A DNA stretch of 64,000 bases from Paenibacillus sp. JJ-223 (GCF_927798175.1 NZ_CAKMMP010000006.1:62001-126000); one strand, 5' to 3'; numbered from the stretch's first letter, positions 17,693-29,040 are shown. Numbers and translations are program-made. The notes: generated from the sequence alone by a model not told the origin.

Positions 17693-19219
17693 ATGAATCT
17701 GGATATGGAAGTGTTGTTGGTTCCCGCGATTGTTGTCGGCGTGATTTTGATTTTGGGTCTTGCGTTCTGGGCCAGATACAAAACGGTGGGTCCTGATGAA
17801 GCGATGATTGTAACCGGTTCATTTTTGGGCAACAAAAATATATCCGAGGACGAATCCGGCAGGAAAATCAAAATCGTGCGCGGCGGCGGTGCATTTATTT
17901 GGCCGGTCTTTCAGCAGTCCGAGTTCATCTCGCTGCTGTCCCACAAGCTCGACGTAACCACGCCGGAAGTTTATACCGAGCAAGGGGTGCCCGTTATTGC
18001 GGACGGCGTCGCGATCATCAAGGTAGGAAGTTCGGTCGAGGACGTGGCGACGGCAGCCGAGCAGTTTATCGGCAAACCGGTGGAAGCGCTGCGCGGGGAA
18101 GCACAGGAAGTGCTTGAAGGGCATCTGCGTGCCATCCTGGGCACAATGACGGTGGAAGAGGTCTATCGGAACCGTGATCGTTTTGCGCAGGAGGTTCAGG
18201 GCGTGGCAGCAAGAGATCTGAAGAAGATGGGTCTGCAAATCGTGTCATTCACCATTAAAGACGTCCGCGACAAGCAGGGTTACCTGGATGCGCTCGGTAA
18301 GCCAAGAATCGCTGCCGTGAAACGGGATGCCGAGATTGCCGAGGCTGAGGCCGTCAGAGATGCCAGAATTCAGAAGGCCAACGCGGAAGAGCAGGGACAA
18401 AAGGCGGAACTGCTGCGCGATACGAACATTGCGGAAGCCGAAAAGGATAAAGAGCTGAAAGTGGCGGCGTTTAAACGAGATCAGGATACAGCTAGAGCGG
18501 AAGCCGACCAGGCCTACCACATTCAGGAAGCCCGGGCGAAACAAACGGTGGTTGAAGAGCAGATGAAGGTTGAATTGGTTCGGAAAGAACGGGAAATCGA
18601 CCTGCAGGCGAAAGAAATCATGGTTCGTGAGAAGCAATACGACGCGGAAGTGAAGAAAAAGGCCGAGGCGGATCGTTACGCCGTCGAGCAGGCTGCCGAA
18701 GCCGACAAGGCAAAACGAATGCGCGAAGCGGATGCGGTGCAGTATTCGATCGAGACGCAGGCCAAGGCAACGGCCGAGCAGAAGCGGCTTGAAGGTCAGG
18801 CCGTGGCTGATGCCGAACTGGCAAAAGGTTCGGCGGATGCCGAGGTTATCCGTCTGCGAGGTCTTGCCGAAGCGGAAGCCAAAGAAAAGCTGGCCGAGGC
18901 GTTCCAGAAGTTTGGCGAAGCCGCGGTATTGGACATCATCGTCAAAATGCTGCCTGAGCTTGCCGGCAAAATTGCGGAACCGATCTCTTCCATTGACAAG
19001 TTGACGGTCGTGGATACAGGCAAAGGCGAAGGTGCAGCTCGCGTGAGCAATTATGTCACCGAATTGATGGCGACTGCGCCGGAAATGCTTAAGAGCGTGT
19101 CCGGCATCGATGTGGAGCAGCTGATTCAGGGGTTAACCAAGCCCAAAACAGCGACGCCGGTTGCTGTGGCAGCATCGCCAACAGACACCATTTTGAATAA
19201 AGCGGGAACGGAAGAGTAG
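17693..19219 (+). CDS. floT: Flotillin, SPFH-domain membrane scaffold
   Basis: 508 residues. An N-terminal hydrophobic segment (about 5-28) is followed by the SPFH/band-7 domain to about residue 200. A long alanine/glutamate-rich coiled coil (AEAEAVRDARIQKANAEE and similar repeats, about 200-400) follows, then a C-terminal oligomerisation region. FloT organises functional membrane microdomains and affects secretion and membrane fluidity. Pairing with yuaF behind a SigW-like promoter matches the B. subtilis yuaFG arrangement and suggests induction by cell-envelope stress. Confidence 0.95.
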   Translation: MNLDMEVLLVPAIVVGVILILGLAFWARYKTVGPDEAMIVTGSFLGNKNISEDESGRKIKIVRGGGAFIWPVFQQSEFISLLSHKLDVTTPEVYTEQGVPVIADGVAIIKVGSSVEDVATAAEQFIGKPVEALRGEAQEVLEGHLRAILGTMTVEEVYRNRDRFAQEVQGVAARDLKKMGLQIVSFTIKDVRDKQGYLDALGKPRIAAVKRDAEIAEAEAVRDARIQKANAEEQGQKAELLRDTNIAEAEKDKELKVAAFKRDQDTARAEADQAYHIQEARAKQTVVEEQMKVELVRKEREIDLQAKEIMVREKQYDAEVKKKAEADRYAVEQAAEADKAKRMREADAVQYSIETQAKATAEQKRLEGQAVADAELAKGSADAEVIRLRGLAEAEAKEKLAEAFQKFGEAAVLDIIVKMLPELAGKIAEPISSIDKLTVVDTGKGEGAARVSNYVTELMATAPEMLKSVSGIDVEQLIQGLTKPKTATPVAVAASPTDTILNKAGTEE

Positions 19220-19287
19220 GGAATGCTTGTGCCGTAAGGCAGCTCTATTGACCTTGACGCGAAATTTTGTTACTTTTTAAGCGAGAC

Positions 19288-19321
19288 GTCCGGCGTGGTT
19301 TGCCCGCGCCGGGTGTTTTTT
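19288..19321 (+). terminator. floT terminator
   Basis: CCGGCG and CGCCGG arms (GTCCGGCG...CGCGCCGGG) followed by TGTTTTTTC. Confidence 0.75.
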
Positions 19322-19405
19322 CGTTCTTTTTATTTCATGTATGAAAAGACGTTGCAATCGACTATCGGAAGAATCAAGACGGTTTGATAAAAAGAGGTGC
19401 GAACA

Positions 19406-20257
19406 TTGAGCGGCCTACACGTAGCCAAAGCCCTGAACAATAATGTAATCATTGCACAGCATCCCGAACATGGTGAGGTCGTCGTCATCGGCAAGGGCAT
19501 AGGCTTTAACCGAAAAACAGGCGATATCCTTCCGCTGATGGCTGTGGAGAAAATGTTCATTTTGAAGAACCAGCAAGAGCAGGAGCAATATAAGCAGCTT
19601 CTTCCGCAAGTGGACGAGGCGTTGATCGAGATCATTAACGAGTTGGTTACGTATATTTCAGAGCGAGCGGACGCGCCGTTGAACGAGCATATTCATATCG
19701 CGCTCACGGATCATATTTCTTTTGCATTGAAGCGCAAGGAACAGGGCATCGTCATTCAAAATCCGTTCCTGTACGAAACCCGGGAGATATACCCTGAAGA
19801 GTTTCGGATGGGCGAGTATGCCGTCAGGCTGATCAAGGACAAAATGGGCGTAGATTTGGGAAGGGATGAAATCGGATTTATTGCGCTGCATATTTATAGC
19901 GCGATGACAAACCAGAACATCTCCCAGGTGCGGCAGCATTCGCAGTTAATTACGGATCTGGTGAATCTGGTCGCAGACCAGCTGGATTATTCTTTTGAAA
20001 CGCAATCATTGGATTATTCCCGTCTGTTAACGCATCTACGGTTTGCCCTTGAGCGTATACGTCGCGGAGATAAAGTGGAGGAGCTTCACAAGCTGGATTC
20101 CCTGCTCAAATTGGAGTATCCCGAAATGTACTCGCTTGCATGGAAGCTGACCAAAGTGATGGAGCAACGACTAAAGCTGCCTGTTTATCCGGCAGAAGTT
20201 GGCTACTTAACGATACATCTTCAGCGGCTGAACCAGCGGAAAGAAGAAAATCAGTAA
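19406..20257 (+). CDS. glcT: PtsG antiterminator GlcT (BglG family)
   Basis: An RNA-binding antiterminator of 283 residues. The first ~60 residues are the CAT RNA-binding domain (KALNNNVIIAQHPEHGEVVVIGKGIGF). Two PTS regulation domains follow, with the conserved histidines in ...LNEHIHIALTDHI and GFIALHIYSA (PRD1) and EVGYLTIHLQRL (PRD2). I chose the TTG at 19406, six bases after AGAGGTG; a GTG at 19397 would overlap that site. When glucose is transported, unphosphorylated GlcT binds the RAT hairpin in the ptsG leader directly downstream and stops termination. Confidence 0.93.
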   Translation: MSGLHVAKALNNNVIIAQHPEHGEVVVIGKGIGFNRKTGDILPLMAVEKMFILKNQQEQEQYKQLLPQVDEALIEIINELVTYISERADAPLNEHIHIALTDHISFALKRKEQGIVIQNPFLYETREIYPEEFRMGEYAVRLIKDKMGVDLGRDEIGFIALHIYSAMTNQNISQVRQHSQLITDLVNLVADQLDYSFETQSLDYSRLLTHLRFALERIRRGDKVEELHKLDSLLKLEYPEMYSLAWKLTKVMEQRLKLPVYPAEVGYLTIHLQRLNQRKEENQ

Positions 20258-20303
20258 AATAAGCTCTGAAATAACACCGGAATAACGTTTTTTCTGTAAA
20301 GGC

Positions 20304-20332
20304 TTGCAATGCGTCCAAAGTGATGCTACAAT
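20304..20332 (+). promoter_or_regulatory. ptsG promoter
   Basis: TTGCAA (20304-20309), a 17-bp spacer and TACAAT (20327-20332), giving a leader of about 200 bases. Confidence 0.8.
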
Positions 20333-20368
20333 GGTGACCGTAATCAAGCAACTGAATAAACATAAGCG

Positions 20369-20486
20369 ACGTGTTACTGACTCGATCAGGCATGAGTTAA
20401 TTAGAGTGTGATTGTTCTACCTTTTTAAGGGTATGCTATACCCCAAGGTAGGCACAGTTCACTTTTATTAGTTCATGCCTTTTTTG
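20369..20486 (+). promoter_or_regulatory. RAT antitermination site and overlapping terminator in the ptsG leader
   Basis: The stretch 20369-20397 (ACGTGTTACTGACTCGATCA, then GGCATGAGT) closely matches the ribonucleic antiterminator of B. subtilis ptsG as I remember it. Its last part (GGCATGA) can instead pair with TCATGCC at 20473-20479, which is followed by TTTTTT. An inner hairpin (CTACCTT...AAGGTAGG) fills the loop. RAT and terminator exclude each other, so GlcT binding would allow read-through into ptsG. Confidence 0.88.
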
Positions 20487-20539
20487 TGTTCCCTTGCTTG
20501 CATCACGACATACTCACATGAAAGGAAGAATACGACGCG

Positions 20540-22594
20540 ATGTTTAAAAAGCTTTTTGGTGTATTGCAAAGAGTAGGTAAAGCTCTCATGCTGCCTGTAG
20601 CGATTCTGCCAGCCGCAGGTTTGCTGCTCGGAATTGGTAACATGCTGGTAAATCCGGATTTCCTGCAATATGTTACTGCGCTCGATACCCCTTGGGTAAA
20701 CTCAATTGCAACCATCATGATGAACGCAGGTCAGATCGTATTTGATAATCTGGCATTGCTGTTTGCGGTCGGCGTAGCCGTCGGGCTGGCTGGAGGTGAA
20801 GGCGTTGCAGGACTTGCAGCCATCATCGGTTATCTGGTCATGAACGTAACTTTGGGCTCTGCCGTAGGTGTTACACCTGCCATGATTGGCAATGTGCCAG
20901 GTTATGCGAGTATCCTGGGTATTCCAACTTTAAGCACAGGGGTATTTGGAGGTATCATTGTCGGTATCATCGCAGCACTGTGCTACAATCGTTTCTTTAA
21001 AATTGAACTGCCGTCTTACCTTGGATTTTTCGCGGGTAAACGTTTTGTTCCAATTGTCACTTCGGTAGTTTCCCTGCTGCTCGGGTTGCTGCTCGTGGTC
21101 ATCTGGCCTCCAATTCAGAATGGATTAAATGCCGTTTCTCACTTCATGGTTGATACAAGCCCGACCCTGTCGGCCTTCATCTTCGGTGTAGTAGAACGGT
21201 CACTGATTCCGTTCGGGCTGCATCACATTTTCTACTCCCCATTCTGGTTTGAGTTCGGAGAGTATGTGAACAAAGCGGGTGAAGTCATTCGCGGAGACCA
21301 AAAGATTTTCTTCAGCCAGCTGCGTGACGGCGTTGCGCTGACTGCCGGAACGTTCCAAGTCGGTAAATTCCCGTTCATGATGTTCGGTTTGCCAGCAGCC
21401 GCACTTGCGATGTACCATGAAGCAAGACCTGAACATAAAAAATATGTTGCTGGTATCATGGGTTCAGCTGCACTGACATCATTCCTGACGGGGATTACAG
21501 AGCCGCTGGAGTTCTCGTTCCTGTTCGTTGCACCGATTTTGTTTGCTGTACACTGTATCTTTGCGGGTTTATCGTTCATGACGATGCAGCTGCTTAATGT
21601 CAAAATCGGGATGACCTTCTCAGGCGGTTTCATTGACTTCCTGATCTTTGGTATCATTCCAAACCGCACGCCATGGTGGAACGTTATCATCGTTGGTTTG
21701 ATTCTTGCTGTGATCTACTATTTCGGTTTCCGATTCATCATTCGCAAGTTCAAACTCAAAACGCCTGGACGTGAAGAAGCATCTCCTGAATCCTCATCCA
21801 GTGGCTCTTCAGGTTCCACGGACGATTTGCCGCATAACATCCTTGAAGCCTTTGGCGGCAAGGAAAACATTAAACATCTGGATGCATGTATTACTCGCTT
21901 GCGGATTGAAGTAAATGAGAAATCGAATGTGCAAAAAGACCGTTTGAAACAACTGGGTGCATCTGGTGTGCTTGAAGTGGGTAATAATGTTCAAGCCATC
22001 TTCGGAACGCGTTCCGATACGATTAAATCACAGATGCAGGATATCATTGCAGGACGCACGCCTGCACCAGCTCCGGCGGAAGAAATTAAACCAACTCCTG
22101 AAGAGGAGAAGGCGCAAGGAGAGCAAGGTGAGCGCATTGTACCAGAGGATATCGTTATGCCGGTGAACGGAGAGCTGCTTGATATTACAAACGTGCCTGA
22201 TCCGGTCTTTTCTGAAAAAATGACAGGTGACGGTTTCGCTATTTTGCCGCATGATGGAACGATTACCTCCCCAGTGTATGGTAAAGTATTTAATGTATTT
22301 CCAAGCAAACACGCTGTAGGCATTATGTCCGACGGCGGCAAAGAAGTGCTTGTTCATATAGGTGTCAATACGGTGAAACTGAAAGGTCAAGGTTTCAACG
22401 TACTGGTTCAGGAAGGTGACCTGGTATCTGCTGGTCAGCCGATTATGGAAGTGGATCTGGAGTATGTAAAAGCAAACGCTCCGTCGATCATTTCTCCAGT
22501 CATTTTCACCAACCTGCCAGAAGGCTCCACGATAACACTCAAGAAGAGTGGAGTACTCAAAGTTGGCGATCAGCCGATCATTGAGATAAAATAA
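20540..22594 (+). CDS. ptsG: PTS glucose transporter subunit IICBA
   Basis: Transports and phosphorylates glucose. The 684 residues run in the order IIC, IIB, IIA. IIC (about 1-400) has around ten membrane segments and the GITEPLEFSFLFVAP motif. IIB (about 430-510) has the phosphocysteine in KHLDACITRLRI. IIA (about 540-684) has the phosphohistidine in VLVHIGVNTVKL and an upstream PSKHAVGI His. A proline/glutamate-rich linker (about 515-535) joins IIB and IIA. It is followed by ptsH and ptsI, as in B. subtilis ptsGHI. Confidence 0.96.
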   Translation: MFKKLFGVLQRVGKALMLPVAILPAAGLLLGIGNMLVNPDFLQYVTALDTPWVNSIATIMMNAGQIVFDNLALLFAVGVAVGLAGGEGVAGLAAIIGYLVMNVTLGSAVGVTPAMIGNVPGYASILGIPTLSTGVFGGIIVGIIAALCYNRFFKIELPSYLGFFAGKRFVPIVTSVVSLLLGLLLVVIWPPIQNGLNAVSHFMVDTSPTLSAFIFGVVERSLIPFGLHHIFYSPFWFEFGEYVNKAGEVIRGDQKIFFSQLRDGVALTAGTFQVGKFPFMMFGLPAAALAMYHEARPEHKKYVAGIMGSAALTSFLTGITEPLEFSFLFVAPILFAVHCIFAGLSFMTMQLLNVKIGMTFSGGFIDFLIFGIIPNRTPWWNVIIVGLILAVIYYFGFRFIIRKFKLKTPGREEASPESSSSGSSGSTDDLPHNILEAFGGKENIKHLDACITRLRIEVNEKSNVQKDRLKQLGASGVLEVGNNVQAIFGTRSDTIKSQMQDIIAGRTPAPAPAEEIKPTPEEEKAQGEQGERIVPEDIVMPVNGELLDITNVPDPVFSEKMTGDGFAILPHDGTITSPVYGKVFNVFPSKHAVGIMSDGGKEVLVHIGVNTVKLKGQGFNVLVQEGDLVSAGQPIMEVDLEYVKANAPSIISPVIFTNLPEGSTITLKKSGVLKVGDQPIIEIK

Positions 22595-22672
22595 GAACTG
22601 TCCCAACGATGGCAAGCAAGTGTAAATATAATGCAATGCCTAAATCAAATTCATGAAAGCGAGATGATTGTA

Positions 22673-22948
22673 ATGCAACAAACATTCAGAATTACAGACG
22701 AAGACGGTATCCACGCACGCCCGGCGACAGCCCTGGTTAATAAAGCAAACCAATTCAAAGGCGCAGAATCCTTTGCAGAAGCTAACGGTAAAAAAGTAAC
22801 CCTGAAATCCATCCTGGGCGTTCTTTCCCTGGGTCTGGAGCAAGGCGACACCATCACGATCATCTCCGAAGGCGATGAGGCTGCTGACGCTCTTAAAGCA
22901 CTGACTGACGTTATGGTTAACGAAGGGCTGGGCGAAATCCATGCTTAA
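22673..22948 (+). CDS. ptsH: Phosphocarrier protein HPr
   Basis: Carries phosphate from enzyme I to the PTS permeases. It has 91 residues. His14 in GIHARPA is the PTS phosphorylation site and Ser46 in LKSILGV is the HPr-kinase site that makes it a CcpA corepressor. The start at 22673 matches the family N-terminus; an upstream in-frame ATG at 22664 is possible. Its stop codon overlaps the start of ptsI. Confidence 0.97.
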   Translation: MQQTFRITDEDGIHARPATALVNKANQFKGAESFAEANGKKVTLKSILGVLSLGLEQGDTITIISEGDEAADALKALTDVMVNEGLGEIHA

Positions 22949-24647
22949 TGTTTCCGGGATCGCGGCTTCGGCGGGCATTGCCATCGCCAAGGCGTTTATC
23001 TTGGAGCATCCCGATTACTCTGTAGAGAAACGTCAAATTACCGATGTTGACGCAGAGATCGCTAAACTCGACTCGGCTTTGGGGAAATCCCAAGCTGAGC
23101 TCGAAGCGATCAAAGAGCGCACGATGCAAGAGCTTGGCGAGAAAAAAGCGGAAATTTTCGCTTCGCATTTGCTCATTCTGAACGACCCGGAACTGATTGA
23201 TCCGGTCAAAGCGAAAATTGCGGAGGAAATGGTCAGTGCAGAGTTTGCATTGAACGAAACGGCTTCCCAATTTATCGAAATGTTCGAAAACATGAAAAGT
23301 GCTTACCTGCAGGAACGTGCAGCAGACATGCGCGACGTAACGAAGCGTGTGCTGAACCACCTGCTGGGCATCGAATTCATGAGCCCTGCCGAAATCAGTG
23401 AGGAAGTGATCGTGCTTGCGGAGGATTTGACGCCTTCCGACACGGCTCAGTTGAACCGCAAATATGTTAAAGGCTTTGCCACAAACATTGGCGGACGCAC
23501 GTCCCACTCGGCAATCATGGCACGCTCCCTGGAAATTCCTGCGGTTGTGGGAACCAAGGACATCCTGACCCAAGCCAAACACGGTGATTTGATCATCGTT
23601 GACGGCCTGGACGGACATGTGCTCGTAAATCCTTCGGAGGACGTAGTCGCCGAGTATCGTTCCAAACAGGAACAATACGATGCACAACGCGCCGAGTGGA
23701 GAAAATTGCGTGACGAACCAACCGTGACGGTGGATGGCGTGCACGTTGAATTGGCGGCAAACATCGGTACGCCAAACGATGTTGCCGGCGTATTGGAAAA
23801 CGGCGGCGAAGGCGTAGGCTTGTACCGTACCGAGTTCCTGTACATGGGCAGAGACAAACTTCCTTCCGAGGACGTTCAGTACAATGCGTACAAAACGGTG
23901 CTCGAAAAAATGGAAGGCAAACCTGTCGTTGTCCGCACGCTCGATATCGGTGGAGACAAGGAGCTTCCTTACCTTGACCTGCCGAAAGAAATGAATCCAT
24001 TCTTAGGCTTCCGCGCGATTCGTCTGTGTCTGGACCGTCAAGATATTTTCCGTACACAGCTTCGTGCTTTGCTGCGCGCCAGCGTGCACGGGAACCTGCG
24101 CATCATGTTCCCGATGATCGCCACGCTCGGCGAGTTCCGTGAAGCAAAAGCCGTCCTGCTCGAAGAGAAGGACAAGCTGGTAGCTGAAGGGATTGCTGTT
24201 TCCGACAGCATCCAACTCGGTATCATGGTCGAAATCCCTTCGACTGCAGTTCTTGCGGATCAATTTGCCAAAGAGGTTGATTTCTTCAGTATCGGAACGA
24301 ACGATCTGATTCAATACACCATGGCTGCTGACCGTATGAACGAACGTGTCTCTTACCTGTACCAACCATACAATCCTGCTATTTTGCGTTTGGTCAAAAT
24401 GGTCATCGATGCGGCGCATCGTGAAGGAAAATGGGCTGGCATGTGTGGAGAGATGGCTGGAGACGAAACGGCAATTCCGTTGCTGCTTGGTCTTGGACTG
24501 GATGAGTTCAGCATGAGCGCAACCTCCATTCTGCCAGCTCGCAGTCAGATCACGAAATTGTCCCGTGCCGAGATGCAGGAACTTGCTGCCAAAGCACTGG
24601 ATATGCAAACCGCTGAGCAAGTGGTTGAACTGGTTAAAAGCATCTAA
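22941..24647 (+). CDS. ptsI: PTS enzyme I (phosphoenolpyruvate-protein phosphotransferase)
   Basis: Takes phosphate from PEP and passes it to HPr. The 568 residues show the phosphohistidine H189 in [12 protein letters not shown] and the PEP-binding signature [17 protein letters not shown] with the catalytic Cys region MCGEMAGD near the C-terminus. The ATG overlaps the last codons of ptsH by 8 bases, so the two are translationally coupled. Confidence 0.97.
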   Translation: MLNVSGIAASAGIAIAKAFILEHPDYSVEKRQITDVDAEIAKLDSALGKSQAELEAIKERTMQELGEKKAEIFASHLLILNDPELIDPVKAKIAEEMVSAEFALNETASQFIEMFENMKSAYLQERAADMRDVTKRVLNHLLGIEFMSPAEISEEVIVLAEDLTPSDTAQLNRKYVKGFATNIGGRTSHSAIMARSLEIPAVVGTKDILTQAKHGDLIIVDGLDGHVLVNPSEDVVAEYRSKQEQYDAQRAEWRKLRDEPTVTVDGVHVELAANIGTPNDVAGVLENGGEGVGLYRTEFLYMGRDKLPSEDVQYNAYKTVLEKMEGKPVVVRTLDIGGDKELPYLDLPKEMNPFLGFRAIRLCLDRQDIFRTQLRALLRASVHGNLRIMFPMIATLGEFREAKAVLLEEKDKLVAEGIAVSDSIQLGIMVEIPSTAVLADQFAKEVDFFSIGTNDLIQYTMAADRMNERVSYLYQPYNPAILRLVKMVIDAAHREGKWAGMCGEMAGDETAIPLLLGLGLDEFSMSATSILPARSQITKLSRAEMQELAAKALDMQTAEQVVELVKSI

Positions 24648-24732
24648 GCATCACTGGGTTCGGGGTTTCCCCGATGTTTAAGGGTCTTTTCTTTTTCCGA
24701 TTGAAGGGGCTGCAGCGATGCAGCATATGGAT

Positions 24733-24770
24733 GCCGGTGTCTGCGTAAAGCGGATGCCGGCTTTTTTTCC
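24733..24770 (+). terminator. ptsGHI terminator
   Basis: GCCGG and CCGGC arms with an inner GC-GTAAA-GC loop, followed by a run of seven T. A weaker hairpin (TCGGGG/CCCCGA) lies at 24661-24677. Confidence 0.7.
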
Positions 24771-24791
24771 TCGATTGCAAATGCCGGCCAA

Positions 24792-24835
24792 GAAAGCCGC
24801 ACACGGTTGTCGATAACCTTGTGCGGCTTTTTGTT
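24792..24835. terminator. Bidirectional terminator between ptsI and gcvPB
   Basis: AAAGCCGCACACGGTT and AACCTTGTGCGGCTTTTT around a 6-base loop. The convergent gcvPB gene ends just beyond it, so it works in both directions. Confidence 0.88.
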
Positions 24836-24844
24836 ATGGCCTGA

Positions 24845-26410
24845 TCAACTGCAGGCGCAGTTCAACACAGGCTTGCGTGCAGCAGTTGTTTCGTCGAGAC
24901 GGGTCACAGGCGTGCCGTAGGGTGCATTGAGCACGACCTCCGGCGTTTCCTCAGCTTCCTTCGCGATGCGGATCATCGTATCGATGAAACCGTCAAGCGT
25001 TTCCTTGCTTTCCGTCTCGGTCGGTTCGATCATGATGCACTCTTCCACATTCAATGGGAAGTATACCGTTGGCGGATGGTAACCGAAATCGAGCAAACGT
25101 TTGGCGACGTCAAGCGTGCGTACGCCGTATTGCTTGAGGCCGCGTCCCGACATGACGAATTCATGCTTGCACACCCCCGGATACGGAATCTCGTAATAAG
25201 GAGCGAGCCGGGCCATCATGTAATTGGCGTTGAGAACGGCGCATTCGGAAACGCGGCGCAAGCCTTCCGGCCCGTAGGTGCGGATGTAAGCATATGCGCG
25301 TACCAAGATGCCGAAGTTGCCGTAAAATGCTTTGACCCGACCGATCGATTGGTCCCCGGCATGATCAAGCGTATATCGGCCTTCATCATCGCGTACGACG
25401 ACAGGTTTTGGCAGGAACGGAATAAGCAGACTTTTCACGCCAACCGGACCGGCTCCAGGACCGCCGCCGCCATGCGGAGTGCTCATCGTTTTATGCAAAT
25501 TGAGATGCACGACGTCGAAGCCCATGTCGCCAGGCCGGGCGATGCCCATGATGGCATTGGAATTTGCGCCGTCGTAATAGAGCAAGCCGCCGGCCTCATG
25601 CACGATCGAGGCAATTTCCTGAATGTCCTTTTCGAACAGGCCAAGCGTATTCGGATTGGTCAGCATCAGAGCCGCCGTATCGCTGCCGACGGCTGCGCGC
25701 AAGGCGTCCAGATCGACGAGCCCATCCGAACGGGAAGGGATGGTTACGGTCTCGAAGCCGGCAACGGTAGCGCTGGCCGGGTTGGTGCCGTGGGAGGAAT
25801 CCGGCACGATGACTTTGGTGCGCGTTTCGCCCCGGCTTTCGTGATAGGCCCGGATCATCATCAGCCCCGTCCATTCGCCATGCGCGCCAGCGGCAGGTTG
25901 AAGGGTTACGGCATCCATGCCGGTCAGGCCGGCAAGGTCGTTTTGTAGCGTGTACAGTAGTTCAAGCGCCCCTTGGATGCTGGATTCGTGCTGATAGGGG
26001 TGGATTTTGGCAAAGCCGCTGTATCGGGCGACGTCTTCGTTGATTTTGGGATTGTATTTCATCGTGCACGATCCTAACGGGTAGAAGCCGTTATCCACGC
26101 CGAAGTTGCGACGGGAAAGGGCGGTGTAATGCCGGATGACATCCACTTCGTAAACCTCAGGCAATGCGGCTGCTTCGGAGCGAAGCATTTCCCGGGGAAT
26201 CAGGGATTCGATCTCTTGCCTTGGCACATCGCATTCCGGCAGGGAATAGGCGACGCGCCCGGGGCTGCTCAACTCAAAAATAAGCGATTGCTCGGGAGTG
26301 ACGTTGGCGGCGGGGTTCATCGCGGTTTCTGTGTTGGCATCCCTGTTATTTCCGTTTGTGTCTTGAACTGCGGATTTCGTTCCGGTTTGCGTTGTTGTCT
26401 CCTGCGTCAC
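24845..26410 (-). CDS. gcvPB: Glycine dehydrogenase (decarboxylating) subunit 2
   Basis: The PLP-carrying half of the split P-protein of the glycine cleavage system. The 521-residue form includes an unusual low-complexity N-terminus of about 30 residues rich in Thr, Asn and Gln before the family sequence begins at [13 protein letters not shown]. The PLP lysine is K307 in [15 protein letters not shown]. It starts at a GTG overlapping the gcvPA stop, with GGAGGGATC upstream, so the N-terminal extension is probably translated. It is the last gene of gcvT-gcvPA-gcvPB. Confidence 0.95.
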   Translation of the reverse strand: MTQETTTQTGTKSAVQDTNGNNRDANTETAMNPAANVTPEQSLIFELSSPGRVAYSLPECDVPRQEIESLIPREMLRSEAAALPEVYEVDVIRHYTALSRRNFGVDNGFYPLGSCTMKYNPKINEDVARYSGFAKIHPYQHESSIQGALELLYTLQNDLAGLTGMDAVTLQPAAGAHGEWTGLMMIRAYHESRGETRTKVIVPDSSHGTNPASATVAGFETVTIPSRSDGLVDLDALRAAVGSDTAALMLTNPNTLGLFEKDIQEIASIVHEAGGLLYYDGANSNAIMGIARPGDMGFDVVHLNLHKTMSTPHGGGGPGAGPVGVKSLLIPFLPKPVVVRDDEGRYTLDHAGDQSIGRVKAFYGNFGILVRAYAYIRTYGPEGLRRVSECAVLNANYMMARLAPYYEIPYPGVCKHEFVMSGRGLKQYGVRTLDVAKRLLDFGYHPPTVYFPLNVEECIMIEPTETESKETLDGFIDTMIRIAKEAEETPEVVLNAPYGTPVTRLDETTAARKPVLNCACS

Positions 26411-27762
26411 AGCGATCCCTCCAGTACACGTGCGAATTCGTCGATCTCTTCTTTGCTGCGGCGTTCGGTTACGGCAATCAGCAGATGTCCGGCCAGTTCC
26501 GGATAATGGCGCCCCAGATCATAACCGCCGATAAAACCTTCCTTGAGCCATTTCAACTGCAGTGCTTCGATATTCGTTCCTTCCGGCAGCCGAATGACAA
26601 ATTCATTAAACGTAGGTGTGGAAAATGCAATGCTCACGCCCGGAATGGCTTGCAGAATCCGGCGGGCATAATGGCTCTTCTGAACATTCAGGTCGGCCAC
26701 GTCGATCATGCCTTGTCTGCCCATGGTGGACATGTAGACGGAGGCGCTAAGGGCAAGCAGCGCTTGATTCGAGCAGATGTTGGACGTCGCCTTCTCGCGG
26801 CGAATGTGCTGCTCGCGGGCTTGCAGCGTCAGCACAAAACCGCGTTTGCCGCTGCGGTCGGTCGTCTGGCCGACGATGCGTCCGGGAATGCGGCGCATGT
26901 GAGCCTGGGATACGGCGAAATATCCGCAAGTCGGTCCGCCGAGCGAAGCGGCGATGCCAAGCGGCTGCGCGTCGCCGACGACGATGTCGGCGCCAAGCTT
27001 GCCGGGAGCTTCAAGCAGGCCAAGCGACAGCGGGTTCGCGCTAACGACGAGCAGGCCTTTGTGCGCATGCACGAGGTCTGCGGCCTGTTTTACATGTTCC
27101 AGAGCTCCGAAGAAGTTGGGGCTTTGAATCATGACGGCAGCGGTGTCCCCGGATACGGCGGCTTGCAGGGCATCCCAGTCGGTCACGCCGTCTTTGTGGC
27201 CAATCTCGACGATCTCCAGATTAAGGCCGTGAGCATATGCTTTCAGGACTTGGCGGGACTCGGGATGCACTGTGCTGGACACGATCAGCTGCTTGCGGCG
27301 GGTGGCCGCAGCAGCCAGATTCCCGGCTTCCGCAAAGGCTGTAGCGCCGTCATACATGCTGGCATTGGCAACGGCCATGCCGGTCAACTCACAGATGTAT
27401 GACTGGAATTCAAAGATCGCTTGCAGCTCCCCTTGGCTGATTTCCGGTTGATATGGTGTGTAAGCTGTGTAAAATTCGGATCGCGAGATGACGTGATTGA
27501 TGACGGAAGGAATGTGATGATCGTAAATGCCGGCGCCAAGAAAGCTGGCGTGTGTATCGAAATGGGCGTTAGCTCCGGCCTGTTTGGCCATATGGCGACT
27601 CAGCGCGTGTTCGTCGAGCCGGGAAGAAATGGGCAGTTCGCCCTGGAAACGAATGTCTTCGGGAATGTCGCGGAACAGGTCATCGATCGTATCCACGCCA
27701 ACCGTTGCCAGCATGGCGTTCTGATCCTGCTCGGTCATCGGGATGTAACGGTGCTTGGTCAT
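26407..27762 (-). CDS. gcvPA: Glycine dehydrogenase (decarboxylating) subunit 1
   Basis: The other half of the two-subunit P-protein; 451 residues is the usual length. Recognisable are MLATVGV...DLFRDIP at the start, [38 protein letters not shown], and GPTCGYFA. With gcvPB it decarboxylates glycine and loads the aminomethyl group on GcvH. Its ATG overlaps the gcvT stop by 4 bases, indicating coupled translation. Confidence 0.96.
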   Translation of the reverse strand: MTKHRYIPMTEQDQNAMLATVGVDTIDDLFRDIPEDIRFQGELPISSRLDEHALSRHMAKQAGANAHFDTHASFLGAGIYDHHIPSVINHVISRSEFYTAYTPYQPEISQGELQAIFEFQSYICELTGMAVANASMYDGATAFAEAGNLAAAATRRKQLIVSSTVHPESRQVLKAYAHGLNLEIVEIGHKDGVTDWDALQAAVSGDTAAVMIQSPNFFGALEHVKQAADLVHAHKGLLVVSANPLSLGLLEAPGKLGADIVVGDAQPLGIAASLGGPTCGYFAVSQAHMRRIPGRIVGQTTDRSGKRGFVLTLQAREQHIRREKATSNICSNQALLALSASVYMSTMGRQGMIDVADLNVQKSHYARRILQAIPGVSIAFSTPTFNEFVIRLPEGTNIEALQLKWLKEGFIGGYDLGRHYPELAGHLLIAVTERRSKEEIDEFARVLEGSL

Positions 27763-28916
27763 GTTAGATCAGCTCCTTGGATGGTCTCTTTTGCATCAGG
27801 TGTCTTTGGTGCGCGCGTCCGTTTGTAAAAAGGGGTTTTGACGACCTCGGCTTTCAATGTTTTGCCGCGAATCCCGATCTCAAGCGGAGTACCCAGCGCA
27901 GCATGCCTGCTGTCGATCAGGGCGAGCCCCAGATTGCGCTTCAGCGTAGGGGATTGGGTGCCGGTCGTCACTTCGCCGATCTGTACGCCATCCGCATAGA
28001 TCGGATAGTGCGGCCGGGGAATTCCGCGCTCCAGCACTTCAATGCCGACCAGCTTGCGAGCAGGGCCTTCGTTCTTTTGCTGCAGCAGCGCTTCCTGACC
28101 GATAAACGGTCCGGCATTCCATTTCACGAACATGCCAAGCCCGGCTTCAAGCGGAGAAATGGTCGCGGACAGCTCCTGTCCGTACAACGGCAATCTTGCT
28201 TCAAAGCGCAGCGTATCCCTTGCGCCAAGTCCGGCAGGAATCAGTCCGTGCGGTGCTCCGGCTTGCAGCAGTCCTTTCCAGATCCGGGCGGCCTGATCGG
28301 CCGGGACGTAGAGCTCGAATCCATCTTCGCCCGTGTAACCCGTGCGTGAGAGCAGGAGCGTAACGCCGCATACGTCGGCATCGCGGACAAACCGGAACGG
28401 CTCGATGTCGCCGAGATTCGTACCCGTTGTGACTTTGGCCAGAATATCGGCAGCCAGCGGGCCTTGCAGCGCCAAAAGCGCGGTCTCTTCGGATACGTTG
28501 CTCATCTCAACACCGGCAATGATGTGCTCTTGCAGCCATGCCCAGTCCTTTTCGATATTGGAGGCGTTGACGACCAGCATATAGCGCTGTTCTTCCAGTT
28601 TGTAGATGAGCAGGTCATCGACGACCCCGCCACTCGGATAACACATCAATGTGTACTGAGCTTGCCCCGGAACCAGTGATGTCACGTCATTGGTTGTCAT
28701 TTGCTGCAAAAAGGCCTCGGCTTGTTCGCCTTGGACTATGAATTCACCCATGTGGGATACATCAAACAATCCTGCACGTTCGCGCACGGCCTCATGCTCT
28801 TTCTGGATGCCGCTGAACTGCACGGGCAGTTCCCAGCCGCCAAAATCGATGCAGCGCATGCCTTCGAATTGCTGATAATGCGGGAAGAGAGGAGTTCTTA
28901 ACAAATCGGACATCAT
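27759..28916 (-). CDS. gcvT: Aminomethyltransferase (glycine cleavage T-protein)
   Basis: Transfers the methylene group from GcvH to tetrahydrofolate and releases ammonia. The 385 residues include [24 protein letters not shown] and the folate-site motif [14 protein letters not shown]. The start could be 28916 or the adjacent ATG at 28913. It is the first gene of the operon, with the glycine riboswitch upstream. Confidence 0.97.
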   Translation of the reverse strand: MMSDLLRTPLFPHYQQFEGMRCIDFGGWELPVQFSGIQKEHEAVRERAGLFDVSHMGEFIVQGEQAEAFLQQMTTNDVTSLVPGQAQYTLMCYPSGGVVDDLLIYKLEEQRYMLVVNASNIEKDWAWLQEHIIAGVEMSNVSEETALLALQGPLAADILAKVTTGTNLGDIEPFRFVRDADVCGVTLLLSRTGYTGEDGFELYVPADQAARIWKGLLQAGAPHGLIPAGLGARDTLRFEARLPLYGQELSATISPLEAGLGMFVKWNAGPFIGQEALLQQKNEGPARKLVGIEVLERGIPRPHYPIYADGVQIGEVTTGTQSPTLKRNLGLALIDSRHAALGTPLEIGIRGKTLKAEVVKTPFYKRTRAPKTPDAKETIQGADLT

Positions 28917-29040
28917 ATCACCTCGTTGTAGGCCGCCAGACGGGCCGAATGTGAAACGAAACCGCGGAAAAGGGATGGTCTATACGTCATGAGGAAGCTG
29001 CCCTATGCAGGATTCTTATGCACTGTTTTCGTTTTTTTGG

